NCBI GenBank assembly: GCA_947463135.1
Contig: CANHTA010000009.1
Span: 1-40,534 of the forward strand
Direction of reading: 5' to 3'
Length of the DNA: 40,534 nt
Source of the DNA: Gemmatimonadota bacterium
Lineage (GTDB): Bacteria; Gemmatimonadota; Gemmatimonadetes; Gemmatimonadales; Gemmatimonadaceae
Under the pieces are notes generated by a model. The model searched no databases. It saw only the letters and a program-made list of their open reading frames with translations, and had not been told where the DNA came from. The position numbers were made by a program, and so were the translations under genes. This document shows, piece after piece, positions 1-9,172 of this stretch (its first letter is position 1; each line of letters starts with the position of its first letter).

Positions 1-338
1 GGACCGATTTTCGGCTGCTGGGTGATGACGGTGATATCCACATTCCCCACGCACCACCCAGCCTCATGTACCCGCGCGACGGCGGCGGACAACATAAGGG
101 TGGAATCCTTTCCCTTATTCGCGGCGTCGGTGTCCGGAAACATCTCCCCGATGTCGCCAAGCGCGGCCGCACCCAGGAGCGCATCGGTGACCGCATGACA
201 GATGGCATCACCGTCGGAATGGCCAGCACAATGTCGCGTCGCCGGGATGTCAATGCCGCCGAGTCGCATGGGCCCGCCCTCGCCGAAGCGATGCGAGTCG
301 TAACCGATCCCCACACGCATCGGCAGTGCGATACTCAT
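1..338 (-). CDS. ispF: 2-C-methyl-D-erythritol 2,4-cyclodiphosphate synthase, 3' end beyond the window
   Basis: IspF converts CDP-methylerythritol 2-phosphate to the cyclodiphosphate in the non-mevalonate (MEP) isoprenoid pathway, in the cytoplasm. About 112 residues are visible. The metal-binding triad is present: Asp14 and His16 in the GYDSH motif and His48 in the SDGDAICH segment. The GDIGEMFPDTD stretch typical of the family follows at about residues 61-71. The protein is cut at the left edge; the family is usually about 155-160 residues, so roughly 45 are missing. The ATG at 338 overlaps the TGA of mqnC (ATGA, 335-338), so translational coupling is likely. Its place after the menaquinone genes fits supply of the prenyl side chain, which is an inference. 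Confidence 0.95.
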   Translation of the reverse strand, partial: MSIALPMRVGIGYDSHRFGEGGPMRLGGIDIPATRHCAGHSDGDAICHAVTDALLGAAALGDIGEMFPDTDAANKGKDSTLMLSAAVARVHEAGWCVGNVDITVITQQPKIG

Positions 339-1390
339 GCCGCCACCGTCGCATGTGCATCATGCGCCGTGGGGCCACCAGCGATGATGGAATAGTCCTG
401 GCGTCGCCTCGCCGGTGTGAATCCCGCATCCCGGATCAGGCGATCGAGTTCCTCAACGGTGGTACGGTGGGTCGTGTTCGCAGCCGACACCACGTTCTCT
501 TCAATCATCAAAGAGCCGAAATCGTTGCAGCCGTAGTTCAGCGCCATCTGTCCAACCTTCATGCCCATCGTCACCCAGCTGGACTGCAAATTCGGCACGT
601 TGTCCAACACGATGCGAGAGATCGCCACCGTACGCAGGTAGGTGATCGCATCGGTTTTCGGCATGTGCGACATCGCCGGTGTGTTCTCCGGCTGCAGCGG
701 CCACGTGATAAACGCGGTGAATCCACCCGTACGGGCCTGCAGATCGCGCACGCGCTGGAGATGTTCAAGGCGTTCTGCCAGCGTTTCCCCGATACCATAC
801 ATCATGGTGACCGAGGTCTTCATCCCTTCGTTGTGCGCCAGCTCCATAATTTCAAGCCAGCGATCGGCACCAGCCTTCTTGGGAGCAGCAATGTCGCGCA
901 CTCGCTGAACCAGAATCTCCCCGCCCCCTCCGGGAATCGAATCGAGACCTGCGGTTTTGAGTTCGCGGATGACCTCGCGCGCTTCCATGCGAAAGCGCGT
1001 GGCAAAGAAGTCCACTTCGCTGGGTGAGAACCCGTGAATATGGATGGGATGATGACGCTTGATGTAGCGCATCAGATCCAGATACCACTCAAAGGGAATG
1101 TACGGGTTGTGGCCACCCTGAATCAGGATCTGCACGCCCCCCAGCGCCTTCGTTTCCTCAATCTTCTCGCCGATCTGTTCGAACGAGAGGGTGTATCCTT
1201 CCCCGTGCTTCGGACGCCGATAAAAGGCGCAGAATCCACAGTCCGCGACACACACGTTCGTATAGTTGATGTTCCGATCAACGATATACGTTACGACGTT
1301 ATGGGGGTGCTTCGCCTGGCGCAATTCATTGGCCGCCGCGCCAAGTTCGAGCAACGGTGCGTTGGTGTAGAAATCGAGGAGGTCACGCAT
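335..1390 (-). CDS. mqnC: Cyclic dehypoxanthinyl futalosine synthase (radical SAM), menaquinone futalosine pathway
   Basis: MqnC is a cytoplasmic radical SAM enzyme that cyclises dehypoxanthinyl futalosine in the futalosine route to menaquinone. The protein has 351 residues. The SAM-cluster motif is the normal CX3CX2C (Cys47, Cys51, Cys54), preceded by NINYTNVC and followed by AFYRRP, a pattern typical of MqnC. A glycine-rich QILIQGGHNP motif lies at about residues 87-96. The start is the ATG at 1390, 39 bases after the mqnA stop, and the stop overlaps the ispF start. Its partners mqnE and mqnA lie directly upstream. MqnB and MqnD are not in the window. The related MqnE is the main alternative, but the order and motif favour MqnC. 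Confidence 0.93.
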   Translation of the reverse strand: MRDLLDFYTNAPLLELGAAANELRQAKHPHNVVTYIVDRNINYTNVCVADCGFCAFYRRPKHGEGYTLSFEQIGEKIEETKALGGVQILIQGGHNPYIPFEWYLDLMRYIKRHHPIHIHGFSPSEVDFFATRFRMEAREVIRELKTAGLDSIPGGGGEILVQRVRDIAAPKKAGADRWLEIMELAHNEGMKTSVTMMYGIGETLAERLEHLQRVRDLQARTGGFTAFITWPLQPENTPAMSHMPKTDAITYLRTVAISRIVLDNVPNLQSSWVTMGMKVGQMALNYGCNDFGSLMIEENVVSAANTTHRTTVEELDRLIRDAGFTPARRRQDYSIIAGGPTAHDAHATVAA

Positions 1391-1429
1391 GGGATAGTCC
1401 GGTCTTGCCGGCCTCGCTTGGGAGTCCGC

Positions 1430-2278
1430 TCATGCGGCTGGAAGAAAGGCCAGCGTACCATCGGGTACGCGACCGGCCAAAACGAGTCGACGGAAAAATT
1501 CAGTAAGGCCCGCGAGGTGCGGGTACGAGAGGCGATAGTCCAACCCGGCGAAGTACTCGAGGCAACTCTCGCGAGGAACACCCGTCGCGATCGCCGCCTG
1601 CGCAGACAGCTGCCCTATATGCGCCAAGCCCCAGTCGCGTGACGCGATCAGCGAGGCGTGTGCAGACAGCGCCGCGTGCACCGGCGTTGTGCGTTGCGCC
1701 ACCCAGACCGCGAAAACGAACGGCAAACCCGTCCAGCTTTTCCAAACGGCCCCGAGGTCCTCCCGATACGGATACCGGTTTGCCCATGCACCACCGCGCG
1801 CCGCCTGATCGTACAGCTTGAGCGCTGCATCGCCGATCACCAAGCGTGCTTCATGCGGCTCATCATCAAACCGTTCCACGTCGGCCAACTCGGCATCACC
1901 CAGCACAAACTCGGGCCGACAACGCCAGACGTGCTCAAACAAGAGCTCCAGCAACGCCACCGACGTCATCGAACTCCGGCTCACGATGACCTTCCGTCCG
2001 GCAAGGGAGGATGGGTCTCGCTTACTGAAGAGCATGACGCTTCGCACCGGGCCGTCGCTGGTAATGCCGAGCTCAGGAAGCAGCACGTACCGGGTGGCGT
2101 CACGTGCGTACTCAACGGCCGACACCACACTCACATCGAGTTCCCCCGTTGCCATGAGCCGGTTCAGCTCGGTGGGATATCCCGTCACGAGCGAGCCGTC
2201 AAGTGGCACAACACCACGATCGATCCCGCCATACACGGGATAACAGTTGATATAGGGGATCCGTCCGACGCGAAGCAC
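1430..2278 (-). CDS. mqnA: Chorismate dehydratase, first step of the futalosine pathway
   Basis: MqnA dehydrates chorismate to 3-[(1-carboxyvinyl)oxy]benzoate, the substrate of MqnE. The protein has about 282 residues and the fold family of periplasmic-binding-like MqnA/MqnD proteins. It begins VGRIPYINCYPVY, the hallmark N-terminus of the family. A later GDAALK segment is also typical. The reading frame stays open upstream into mqnE, but the family start falls on a GTG at 2278, 4 bases after the mqnE stop, so that start is chosen over the upstream ones. MqnD is the nearest alternative; the N-terminal motif and the location between mqnE and mqnC make MqnA far more likely. Confidence 0.92.
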   Translation of the reverse strand: MLRVGRIPYINCYPVYGGIDRGVVPLDGSLVTGYPTELNRLMATGELDVSVVSAVEYARDATRYVLLPELGITSDGPVRSVMLFSKRDPSSLAGRKVIVSRSSMTSVALLELLFEHVWRCRPEFVLGDAELADVERFDDEPHEARLVIGDAALKLYDQAARGGAWANRYPYREDLGAVWKSWTGLPFVFAVWVAQRTTPVHAALSAHASLIASRDWGLAHIGQLSAQAAIATGVPRESCLEYFAGLDYRLSYPHLAGLTEFFRRLVLAGRVPDGTLAFLPAA

Positions 2279-2282
2279 AGCG

Positions 2283-3479
2283 CTAGACCGCCGAACCAGC
2301 GAGTGGCTCCGGGGCCATGTCGAGCAGTCCCGTGTCGTCCGGTCCGAATTCACGTAACACGCGATAGAACGAATCACGTTCAGCCGGCACCTTCCCCGCC
2401 CCACGGATCAGTTCCAGCAACTGCGGCAACGTCATGCCCTGCGGCGTATGGGCCCCAACGGCGTGATAGATCTTTTCGCGTACCACCGTTCCCTCAATGT
2501 CGTTGACGCCAAAATGCAGTGCGATTTGCGACACCGACGTGGACACCATAATCCAATGCGACTTGATATGCTCGAAATTGTCGAGGAAGAGCCGGCCAAC
2601 CGCGAGATTTCGCAGATCATCAAAGCCGGTAGTGGCCGTCCCTTCACGCCCGAGACTCTTGCCGAGCGCATTATCGTCGGGGTGATAGGCCAGCGGGATA
2701 TACGCTAAGAATCCCCCGGTTTCATCCTGCAGGTCACGCAGCATCGACAGGTGCTGCATACGGTCCTCAATCGTCTCGACGTGACCGTACAACATGGTGC
2801 AGTTGGAGCGGATCCCGAGCCCATGCGCTGTACGGTGGACATCGATGTACTCGGCGCCACCGAGCTTCTTGTCGGCGATCACATCACGGACCGCGGCGCT
2901 GAAGGTTTCGGCGCCGCCCCCGGGCATGGTATCGAGACCAGCCTCGCGCAACGCCAGAAGCACATCCGTGCGGCTCATCTTCTCGATTCGCGCAATATGC
3001 GCAATTTCGACGGCGGTCAGCGCCTTGATATGGACCTGGGGATGCCGTGCCTTGAGCGCACGGAACATCGATTGGTAGTAGGCCAGTCCAGCCTGCATAT
3101 CGAGGCCACCAACGATGTGAAACTCCCTCGTCATCGATCCGTCAGCCCGGTCCGCTTCCGCTAACACCTGATCGAGGGTGTAGCGATACGCGCCCTCCTC
3201 TTTCGGCAAGCGCGCATAGCCACAAAACACGCATGTCGTGCGCAGCACGCAGACGTTGGTCGGATTGATGTGCTGATTGGACGCGAAGGTCACCCGATCG
3301 CCATGCCGCGCACGATTCGCGGCATCGGCCATTGCACCAACCCCTAAGAGATCGGGCGAGCGAAAGAGCGCCGCACCATCGGCCATGGACAAGCGCTCAC
3401 CCGCGCGCAGCTTCTCCCCGATAGGGCGCAGCGCAGGATCACGGAGTCGGTCAAGATCAAACGGAATAGGGACTGGCAT
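2283..3479 (-). CDS. mqnE: Aminodeoxyfutalosine synthase (radical SAM) with an unusual CX5CX2C motif
   Basis: MqnE is a radical SAM enzyme that joins the MqnA product to S-adenosylmethionine, giving aminodeoxyfutalosine. The protein has about 398 residues. Family features are the RAGERLSMADGAALF segment near residues 25-39, INPTNVC before the cluster, and PGGGAETF in the middle of the protein. The cluster motif is odd: Cys77, Cys83 and Cys86 are spaced CX5CX2C (CVLRTTCVFC), two residues longer than the usual CX3CX2C. The reading is in frame and the rest of the protein looks intact. ATG 3479 is chosen; a TTG at 3497 would add six residues. Neither has a clear ribosome binding site. The gene follows fabF after about 70 bases and leads the mqnE-mqnA-mqnC-ispF group. 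Confidence 0.9.
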   Translation of the reverse strand: MPVPIPFDLDRLRDPALRPIGEKLRAGERLSMADGAALFRSPDLLGVGAMADAANRARHGDRVTFASNQHINPTNVCVLRTTCVFCGYARLPKEEGAYRYTLDQVLAEADRADGSMTREFHIVGGLDMQAGLAYYQSMFRALKARHPQVHIKALTAVEIAHIARIEKMSRTDVLLALREAGLDTMPGGGAETFSAAVRDVIADKKLGGAEYIDVHRTAHGLGIRSNCTMLYGHVETIEDRMQHLSMLRDLQDETGGFLAYIPLAYHPDDNALGKSLGREGTATTGFDDLRNLAVGRLFLDNFEHIKSHWIMVSTSVSQIALHFGVNDIEGTVVREKIYHAVGAHTPQGMTLPQLLELIRGAGKVPAERDSFYRVLREFGPDDTGLLDMAPEPLAGSAV

Positions 3480-3548
3480 CAGGGCGTAGTCGGGCAAGGA
3501 CGAAAACCGTTCACACGGAGCTTCACCTCGATGAACGCCCCAACGGGC

Positions 3549-4790
3549 CTAGTCGTGCCACCGTCGGAGTGCGATCGAGACGTTGTGACCACCGAAACCG
3601 GAACTGTTCGATATCGCGACATTCACGGCCCGCGCTCGCGGGGTGTTGGGCGTATAGTCGAGCACGCACTCCGGATCAGGCGTGGTGTAGTTGATCGTGG
3701 GCGGCACGACATTGTCACGCATGGCCAAGGCGCAGGCAATAAACTCCACCGATCCTGCCGCCCCCAGCATATGTCCGGTCGCCGACTTGGTCGAGCTGAT
3801 GGACAGCGCAGTCGCGTGATCGCCAAACACGGCCTGAATGCCTTTGGACTCGTTGGGATCGTTCAGCGGCGTTGAGGTGCCATGCGCGTTGATGTAATCC
3901 ACGTCGGTGACCGCCAGCCCGCCATCGCGAAGCGCCCCGCGCATCGCCCGCTGGAGCCCTTCGTGCGCGTCCGGTTGCCCCGTCAGGTGGTACGCGTCGC
4001 CGGTGGCGCGATACCCAACAATCTCCCCGTAAATACGGGCTCCTCGCCGACGGGCATGCTCGAGTTCTTCGAGGACCACCACACCGGATCCTTCACCCAT
4101 GACAAATCCGTCCCGCTCCTTGTCAAACGGGCGGGAGGCCGTCTCGGGTGACTCATTCCGGGTAGACAGCGCCCCCATGTTGGCGAAGCCCCCGATCGAC
4201 ATCGGGGTAACGGCTGCCTCGGAGCCGCCCGCAAACATCACATCCGCATCCCCATACTGGATGATCCGGAATGCATCACCGATGGCATGCGCGCTCGACG
4301 CACAGGCAGACACGGTGGCATAGTTCGGCCCCTTCGCCTGTAAGCGCATGGAGACAATGCCGGCCGCGATATCCCCGATGAACATGGGGATGAAGAACGG
4401 CGAGATCTTCCCCGGCCCAAGGGTACGGTATACGTCATGTTGATCTTCGAAGCTACGGATGCCACCGATCCCGCTCCCGATGATCACACCCATCGTTTCC
4501 GGATCAATGGCACCGGGCACGATCCCGGCGTCAGCAGCCGCTTGAATCGATGCGGCGACGGCGTACTGCGCATACACATCCGCGCGCTTCGCTTCCTTGC
4601 GGTCCATGTACGCCAACGCGTCGAACTGCTTGACCTCGCAGGCAAATCGGACCGAATATTTCGAAGCGTCGAACTTCGTAATGTCGGCACCGCCGGAAAC
4701 GCCGGTGAGTAAGGACTGCCAGGTCGTCGCCACGTCGTTGCCGACTGGCGTAACGGCACCAAGCCCCGTAACGACGACCCGCCGCCGCAT
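3549..4790 (-). CDS. fabF: 3-oxoacyl-ACP synthase II (KAS II)
   Basis: FabF condenses malonyl-ACP with growing acyl-ACP in type II fatty acid elongation in the cytoplasm. The protein has 413 residues, the normal length. The Cys-His-His catalytic triad is visible: Cys163 in SACASSAH, His303 in NAHGTSTPLND and His340 in KSATGHMLGAAG, with Lys335 before it. The N-terminus RRRVVVTGLGAVTPVG is typical. Its ATG overlaps the acpP stop (TAATG at 4788-4792), the usual acpP-fabF arrangement. FabB is excluded by this context and by the KSATGHMLGAAG form. Confidence 0.97.
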   Translation of the reverse strand: MRRRVVVTGLGAVTPVGNDVATTWQSLLTGVSGGADITKFDASKYSVRFACEVKQFDALAYMDRKEAKRADVYAQYAVAASIQAAADAGIVPGAIDPETMGVIIGSGIGGIRSFEDQHDVYRTLGPGKISPFFIPMFIGDIAAGIVSMRLQAKGPNYATVSACASSAHAIGDAFRIIQYGDADVMFAGGSEAAVTPMSIGGFANMGALSTRNESPETASRPFDKERDGFVMGEGSGVVVLEELEHARRRGARIYGEIVGYRATGDAYHLTGQPDAHEGLQRAMRGALRDGGLAVTDVDYINAHGTSTPLNDPNESKGIQAVFGDHATALSISSTKSATGHMLGAAGSVEFIACALAMRDNVVPPTINYTTPDPECVLDYTPNTPRARAVNVAISNSSGFGGHNVSIALRRWHD

Positions 4791-5029
4791 TAGCCTGCGA
4801 CCTTGGCCTCGAGATAGGCTACCGCATCGCCAACCGTGCGGAGCTTCTCAGCATCCTCATCCGGAATGTCGATGTTGAACTCCTTCTCGAACTCCATGAC
4901 CAGTTCGACAATGTCGAGCGAGTCCGCGCCGAGGTCTTCGATGAAGCTCGCCTCGGGCGTGAGCTTCTCGCGCTCCACACCGAGCTCCTTTTCGATGATA
5001 TCCTTGATCTTCGACGCGTGATCCGACAT
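4790..5029 (-). CDS. acpP: Acyl carrier protein
   Basis: AcpP carries acyl chains on a 4'-phosphopantetheine arm during fatty acid synthesis. The protein has 79 residues and is acidic. The attachment site is Ser37 in the [12 protein letters not shown] motif. The frame is open further upstream, but the family start is the ATG at 5029, and an AGAGGA ribosome binding site lies about 8 bases before it. The stop overlaps the fabF start by one base. It follows fabG after a 115-base intergenic stretch, the longest gap in the fab group, which may hold a separate promoter. Confidence 0.97.
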   Translation of the reverse strand: MSDHASKIKDIIEKELGVEREKLTPEASFIEDLGADSLDIVELVMEFEKEFNIDIPDEDAEKLRTVGDAVAYLEAKVAG

Positions 5030-5144
5030 AGGAACGATCCTCTGGGATGATTGAAAGGTTGTGAGTGCGGAACTTAGCCATGCAACGGCGCTGCGGGGAG
5101 GGCTTGACGGCAAGAAGCCGAAACTCTCCCCTGCCAACGGGACG

Positions 5145-5903
5145 CTACATCACCATGCCGCCGTCTACCACGAACACCTGACCGGTCACATAACTGGTCA
5201 GGTCTGACGCGAGCACGGCGACCATGCCCGCAATATCCTCGGCACGGCCGAGTCGCTCCAACGGAATGCCCGCACTGAGCACGCTCCGGGCTTCAGGGGT
5301 CATCGCGGCGGTCATGTCGGTCTCGATGAAACCGGGGGCCACCACATTGGCCAGAATATTGCGCGAGGCGAGCTCTTTCGCGATCGACTTGGTCAGGCCA
5401 ATGAGGCCCGCCTTGCTCGCGGCATAGTTCGCCTGCCCCTTGTTGCCGACCAGCCCGACCACGCTCGCCACATTGATGATGCGGCCATAGCGACGCTTCA
5501 TCATGCCCCGTGAGGCGGCACGACAGGTCGCGAAGGCACCGCGCAAGTTCGCGTTGATGACCGCATCCCAATCGTCATCCTTCAGCCGCATCAGGAGATT
5601 GTCGCGCGTCAGCCCGGCGTTGTTCACCAGGATATCCAACTGCCCAAAGTCCGCTTCCACCGCCTCCACCAACGCGATGGCCTGCGCCGTCTCGGACACG
5701 TCGGCCGCATAGCCGCGCACCTCAACACCGGCCTGCGATGCAATCTCCAGCGCTGCGGCATCCGCGCGAGCCTGGTCGCGCCCGGTTACCGCCACGCGAG
5801 CGCCGGCCGCCGCCAATGTACCGGCGATGGCGCGCCCGATCCCGCGGGTGGAACCCGTTACGAGCGCCACGCGCCCGGTGAGGTCAATGCGAAGTCCGCT
5901 CAT
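5145..5903 (-). CDS. fabG: 3-oxoacyl-ACP reductase
   Basis: FabG reduces 3-oxoacyl-ACP to 3-hydroxyacyl-ACP with NADPH. The protein has about 252 residues and is a classical short-chain dehydrogenase. It shows the cofactor motif TGSTRGIG at about 16-23, NNAG at 94-97, catalytic Ser147, Tyr160 and Lys164 (YAASK), and the C-terminal [11 protein letters not shown] typical of FabG. The ATG at 5903 is chosen; a TTG two codons upstream (5909) is also possible and sits closer to a weak AGG. Position between fabD and acpP supports FabG rather than another reductase of the family. Confidence 0.96.
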   Translation of the reverse strand: MSGLRIDLTGRVALVTGSTRGIGRAIAGTLAAAGARVAVTGRDQARADAAALEIASQAGVEVRGYAADVSETAQAIALVEAVEADFGQLDILVNNAGLTRDNLLMRLKDDDWDAVINANLRGAFATCRAASRGMMKRRYGRIINVASVVGLVGNKGQANYAASKAGLIGLTKSIAKELASRNILANVVAPGFIETDMTAAMTPEARSVLSAGIPLERLGRAEDIAGMVAVLASDLTSYVTGQVFVVDGGMVM

Positions 5904-5936
5904 GGGCAATTCAACCTGGGATAGGGGACATCACCG

Positions 5937-6896
5937 TCAGCGGTGCGCATCACCGAGGAGAAGCAGCTGCTCCACCTCAGCCACGGTCCCGCACGAGAGG
6001 GCTTTCACAGAGGGCGCCAGACGCCGTAGCAAGCCCGTGAGCACCGCCCCACTGCCCATCTCGACGAAAGTGGCATTGGGGTATTGAGCGACCAGCCGTC
6101 GGCAGATGCGCGTCCACTGCACGGGTGCGGTCAACTGCTGCAGGAGGAGTTCCTGGGCGGCAACCGCCGACACCACGGGCTCCGCGTGCACATTGGCCAC
6201 GATGGGGAAGTTCGGATCACGCCACTGTTCGGCCCTCAGCGCCTCCGAGAGCCCGGCGACCGCCGGTTCCATGAGCGGCGAATGAAAGGCACCACTGACC
6301 GGTAGGAGGAGGCAGCGCTTGGCACCAGACGCCTTCGCCAGCTCCATCGCCCGCTCCACGCCGGCCACCTCGCCGGAAATCACGACCTGTTCGTCGCTAT
6401 TGAAGTTGGCGGGCACCACCTGCCCGCACTCGCGCGTCGCCTGGGCGCACACGTCGTCGATGGAGGTGGTCAGCACCCCGAGGATAGCCGCCATCGCCCC
6501 CGGGCGGGCCATCCCTTGCTCGTACATCAACACGCCGCGTCGACGCACGATCCGAGCGGCTGCGTCGACGTCAATCGCGCCCGCCACATGATAGGCCGAA
6601 AACTCACCAAGCGAGTGGCCGGCCGCCGCGCACACGCGCGCACCAATCGCCTCTCGCACAACCGCCCACACCGCCGCACTGTGGGCCAGCAACGCCGGCT
6701 GCGCGTTCAACGTGCGCGTGAGCTCGTCTGAGGGGCCGGAGAACGCGAGGGTCGAGATCGCGGCGCCGACCGCCTCGTCCACCGCGGCAAACACCTCGCG
6801 TGCGGCGGGAAAGGCCGCCGCAAGGTCCTGCCCCATGCCCACCTTCTGCGACCCTTGGCCTGGCAGCAGGAGTACGTATTCCATCTGGCTTGACAT
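5937..6896 (-). CDS. fabD: Malonyl-CoA:ACP transacylase
   Basis: FabD moves malonyl groups from CoA to ACP, supplying chain-extender units. The protein has 319 residues. It begins with the PGQGSQ motif (about 12-17), has the nucleophile Ser95 in GHSLGEFSAY, the GRV-like GVLMYEQGMARPGAM segment at about 121-135, and the second catalytic residue His205 in SGAFHSPLM. ATG 6896 is taken as the start, 24 bases after the fabH stop; an ATG four codons further in is possible. The gene lies between fabH and fabG as in many bacteria. Confidence 0.97.
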   Translation of the reverse strand: MSSQMEYVLLLPGQGSQKVGMGQDLAAAFPAAREVFAAVDEAVGAAISTLAFSGPSDELTRTLNAQPALLAHSAAVWAVVREAIGARVCAAAGHSLGEFSAYHVAGAIDVDAAARIVRRRGVLMYEQGMARPGAMAAILGVLTTSIDDVCAQATRECGQVVPANFNSDEQVVISGEVAGVERAMELAKASGAKRCLLLPVSGAFHSPLMEPAVAGLSEALRAEQWRDPNFPIVANVHAEPVVSAVAAQELLLQQLTAPVQWTRICRRLVAQYPNATFVEMGSGAVLTGLLRRLAPSVKALSCGTVAEVEQLLLLGDAHR

Positions 6897-6919
6897 CTCT
6901 GATGAGGAAACCGTGGCGC

Positions 6920-7918
6920 TCAGAAGCGAGCGACCATCGATCCCCAGGTAAACCCGGCGCCGAAGGCGACGAAGAGCACCGTGGAGCCTTCCCTTATGCG
7001 CCCCTGCGCCATCGCGTCGTCCAAGGCGATGGGGATGGACGCCGCGGAGGTGTTACCGAAGCGATCGACGTTCACAAACACCTTATCCATGGAGATGCCC
7101 GCATGCTTCGCGGTGGCCTCAATGATTCGCACATTGGCCTGATGCGGGATCAGCAGATCGACGTCGGCGGCTGTGATTTTGGCACTATCAAGCGCGCGAT
7201 CGGTCGCCTCGGCCATAGAACGCACCGCATGCTTAAAGACCTCTCGGCCGGCCATCCGCACGTAGTGGCGTTTCTGCTCGAATACCTCCGGCGAGAAGGG
7301 CTCCGCGCCGCCACCCGCCGGGCGCCAGAGCAACTCAGAGAGGGCGCCATCGGAGCGCATAAAGGACGAGAGCACACCCTTGGGGCTGCCCCGCTCCTTG
7401 CTGCGGCGTAGCACGGTCGCCCCTGCCCCATCGGCAAAGAGAATACAGGTGTTCCGATCGGTCCAATCCACGATCGAACTGAGCTTCTCCGCGCCCACCA
7501 CCAAAACGGTATCGGCCGACCCACTGGCGATTAATGATTCGCCCATGATGGCCGCGTACAGCCACCCAGAGCAGGCGGCTGAGATGTCGAAAGCCGCGGC
7601 CCGCGTACATCCGAGCGCCGTCTGAATCTCGACGGCCGTGGCCGGGAGCAGGTGATCGGGCGTGGCCGTGCCAAGAATAATGACGTCGATCTCACCAGGT
7701 TGGACCCCAGCGCGCGCCATCGCAAGGCGGGACGCGTCGGCGGAGAGCGACGTGAGCGTTTCGCCATCCTTCGCAATATGGCGCTGCTTGATGCCGGTGC
7801 GATCGACGATCCACTCGTCATTCGTTTCCAGCCCCATCGCCGCGATATCCGCGTTGGTCATGATGTTCTTCGGGACAGCGTGACCTGTCCCGGCGATATA
7901 CGCGATCGGACGTTTCAT
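6920..7918 (-). CDS. fabH: 3-oxoacyl-ACP synthase III (KAS III)
   Basis: FabH starts fatty acid synthesis by condensing an acyl-CoA primer with malonyl-ACP. The protein has 332 residues. The catalytic residues are Cys116 in DISAACSGWLY, His259 in LIPHQANVRI and Asn289 in RFGNTSAASIP. The N-terminal YIAGTGHAVPKN segment is typical. The ATG at 7918 overlaps the plsX stop (ATGA, 7915-7918), suggesting coupled translation, and fabD follows. Primer preference (straight or branched) cannot be read from the sequence alone. Confidence 0.97.
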   Translation of the reverse strand: MKRPIAYIAGTGHAVPKNIMTNADIAAMGLETNDEWIVDRTGIKQRHIAKDGETLTSLSADASRLAMARAGVQPGEIDVIILGTATPDHLLPATAVEIQTALGCTRAAAFDISAACSGWLYAAIMGESLIASGSADTVLVVGAEKLSSIVDWTDRNTCILFADGAGATVLRRSKERGSPKGVLSSFMRSDGALSELLWRPAGGGAEPFSPEVFEQKRHYVRMAGREVFKHAVRSMAEATDRALDSAKITAADVDLLIPHQANVRIIEATAKHAGISMDKVFVNVDRFGNTSAASIPIALDDAMAQGRIREGSTVLFVAFGAGFTWGSMVARF

Positions 7919-8949
7919 AGGGCGGTGCCGGACGTGGTGGGCAGTGACTCCGCAAGGCGACGACCGATTTCGTCGGACATCCCCGACTCGTACGCGCGAA
8001 GCGCGACCATGATGGCGTTCTCAATGGCGCGCGGCGAGCTCTTCCCGTGCGAAATGATGCTGACCCCGCGCACGCCGAGCAGCGGCGCCCCTCCCTGCTC
8101 ATCAACATCGAGCTGGGTGAGCGAGCGGGCGATAGCGCGGGCGTCGAGCCCCGCGACCTTCGCGACCATCCCGATCAGCATGGGGCCGATGCTCTCGTAG
8201 AACTTGAGGAGCACGTTGCCGGTAAACCCATCACACACCACGACGTCGATGACGCCACGGTCGCAGGCTCCGTTGGGGATGTCGCGCCCCTCGACGTTAC
8301 CGAGAAAATTCAGCCCAGCGCCAAGCAACCGCTGATGCGCTTCCTTGACGGTCGCATTCCCCTTTTCCGGCTCTTCTCCCACCGAGAGCAGGCCAACTGC
8401 GGGATTGGCACGGCCGAGCAAGGCCCGCGCGTACACGGTGCCAATGCGCGCGAACTGGACGAGCTCTTCTGGCGAACAGTCCATGTTCGCGCCGGAATCG
8501 AGCACCAAAATAGGGGATTGGGCCGTCGGAAACAGGGTTCCAATGGCCGGGCGCGTGAGCCCCGGATGCAACTTCAGGTGCATGAGGGAGGCCGCCATCT
8601 GCGCCCCCGTGTTGCCAGCGGACACGAAGCCGTGAGCATGACCCTCCGCAACGCGTCGAATCCCCACCACCATCGAACTGTCGGTTTTACTGCGCAGCGC
8701 AACCGACGGTTTGTCGGACATCGCGATGACCTGCGGCGCCTCGACGATCGTTACGCGGTCACGGACGTGAGACAGAGAGGCGAAATCCCCAGACCAAAGG
8801 TCCCGGAGCTCCGCCTCGATGACCGAGGTCTGTCCCACCAGTTCAATGTGATGCTGCGGAGGCAGCGCTCCAAGCGCTTGGAGTGCGCCGGCGATGGGGG
8901 CCCGGGGGGCGAAGTCTCCCCCCATGGCATCCACGGCAATGCGCGCCAA
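7915..8949 (-). CDS. plsX: Phosphate acyltransferase, phospholipid synthesis
   Basis: PlsX makes acyl-phosphate from acyl-ACP; the product is used by PlsY to acylate glycerol 3-phosphate at the membrane. The protein has 344 residues. It opens with the family signature IAVDAMGGDFAP and contains VALRSKTDSSM (about 83-93), FVSAGNTGA (about 109-117) and VVCDGFTGNVLLK (about 238-250). It starts only a few bases after rpmF and overlaps fabH, which is the conserved yceD-rpmF-plsX-fab order. Confidence 0.97.
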   Translation of the reverse strand: MARIAVDAMGGDFAPRAPIAGALQALGALPPQHHIELVGQTSVIEAELRDLWSGDFASLSHVRDRVTIVEAPQVIAMSDKPSVALRSKTDSSMVVGIRRVAEGHAHGFVSAGNTGAQMAASLMHLKLHPGLTRPAIGTLFPTAQSPILVLDSGANMDCSPEELVQFARIGTVYARALLGRANPAVGLLSVGEEPEKGNATVKEAHQRLLGAGLNFLGNVEGRDIPNGACDRGVIDVVVCDGFTGNVLLKFYESIGPMLIGMVAKVAGLDARAIARSLTQLDVDEQGGAPLLGVRGVSIISHGKSSPRAIENAIMVALRAYESGMSDEIGRRLAESLPTTSGTAL

Positions 8950-8951
8950 AC

Positions 8952-9134
8952 TTACGCTTCCTGCGCAGTTACCCGCTGCTCACCCGCATAAAACCCACAC
9001 TCGTTGCACACGCGGTGGGGACGCTTCATCGTGCCGCACTGCGGGCACGACTGAATGACGATGGCGGGCGCAACCTTATGGGTGTTGCGGGCGCGCTTCC
9101 GCCGCTTCGAGGTACGGCGCTTCGGTACGGCCAT
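8952..9134 (-). CDS. rpmF: 50S ribosomal protein L32
   Basis: L32 is a small zinc-ribbon protein of the large ribosomal subunit. The protein has 60 residues. The N-terminus AVPKRRTSKRRKRARNTHK is the family signature, and four cysteines (30, 33, 43, 46) in two CX2C pairs can bind zinc. The frame is open upstream, but the ATG at 9134 gives the family start. It follows yceD by about 38 bases and is followed by plsX after 2 bases. Confidence 0.97.
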   Translation of the reverse strand: MAVPKRRTSKRRKRARNTHKVAPAIVIQSCPQCGTMKRPHRVCNECGFYAGEQRVTAQEA

Positions 9135-9172
9135 GGGACTCTGACCTGAACGTTCGAGACAAAAAGAACCGT

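Noticed and set aside
8047-8991. Plus-strand open frame of 314 codons opposite plsX
   Set aside because: Shadow of a conserved gene; low-complexity Arg-rich translation with no recognisable motif.
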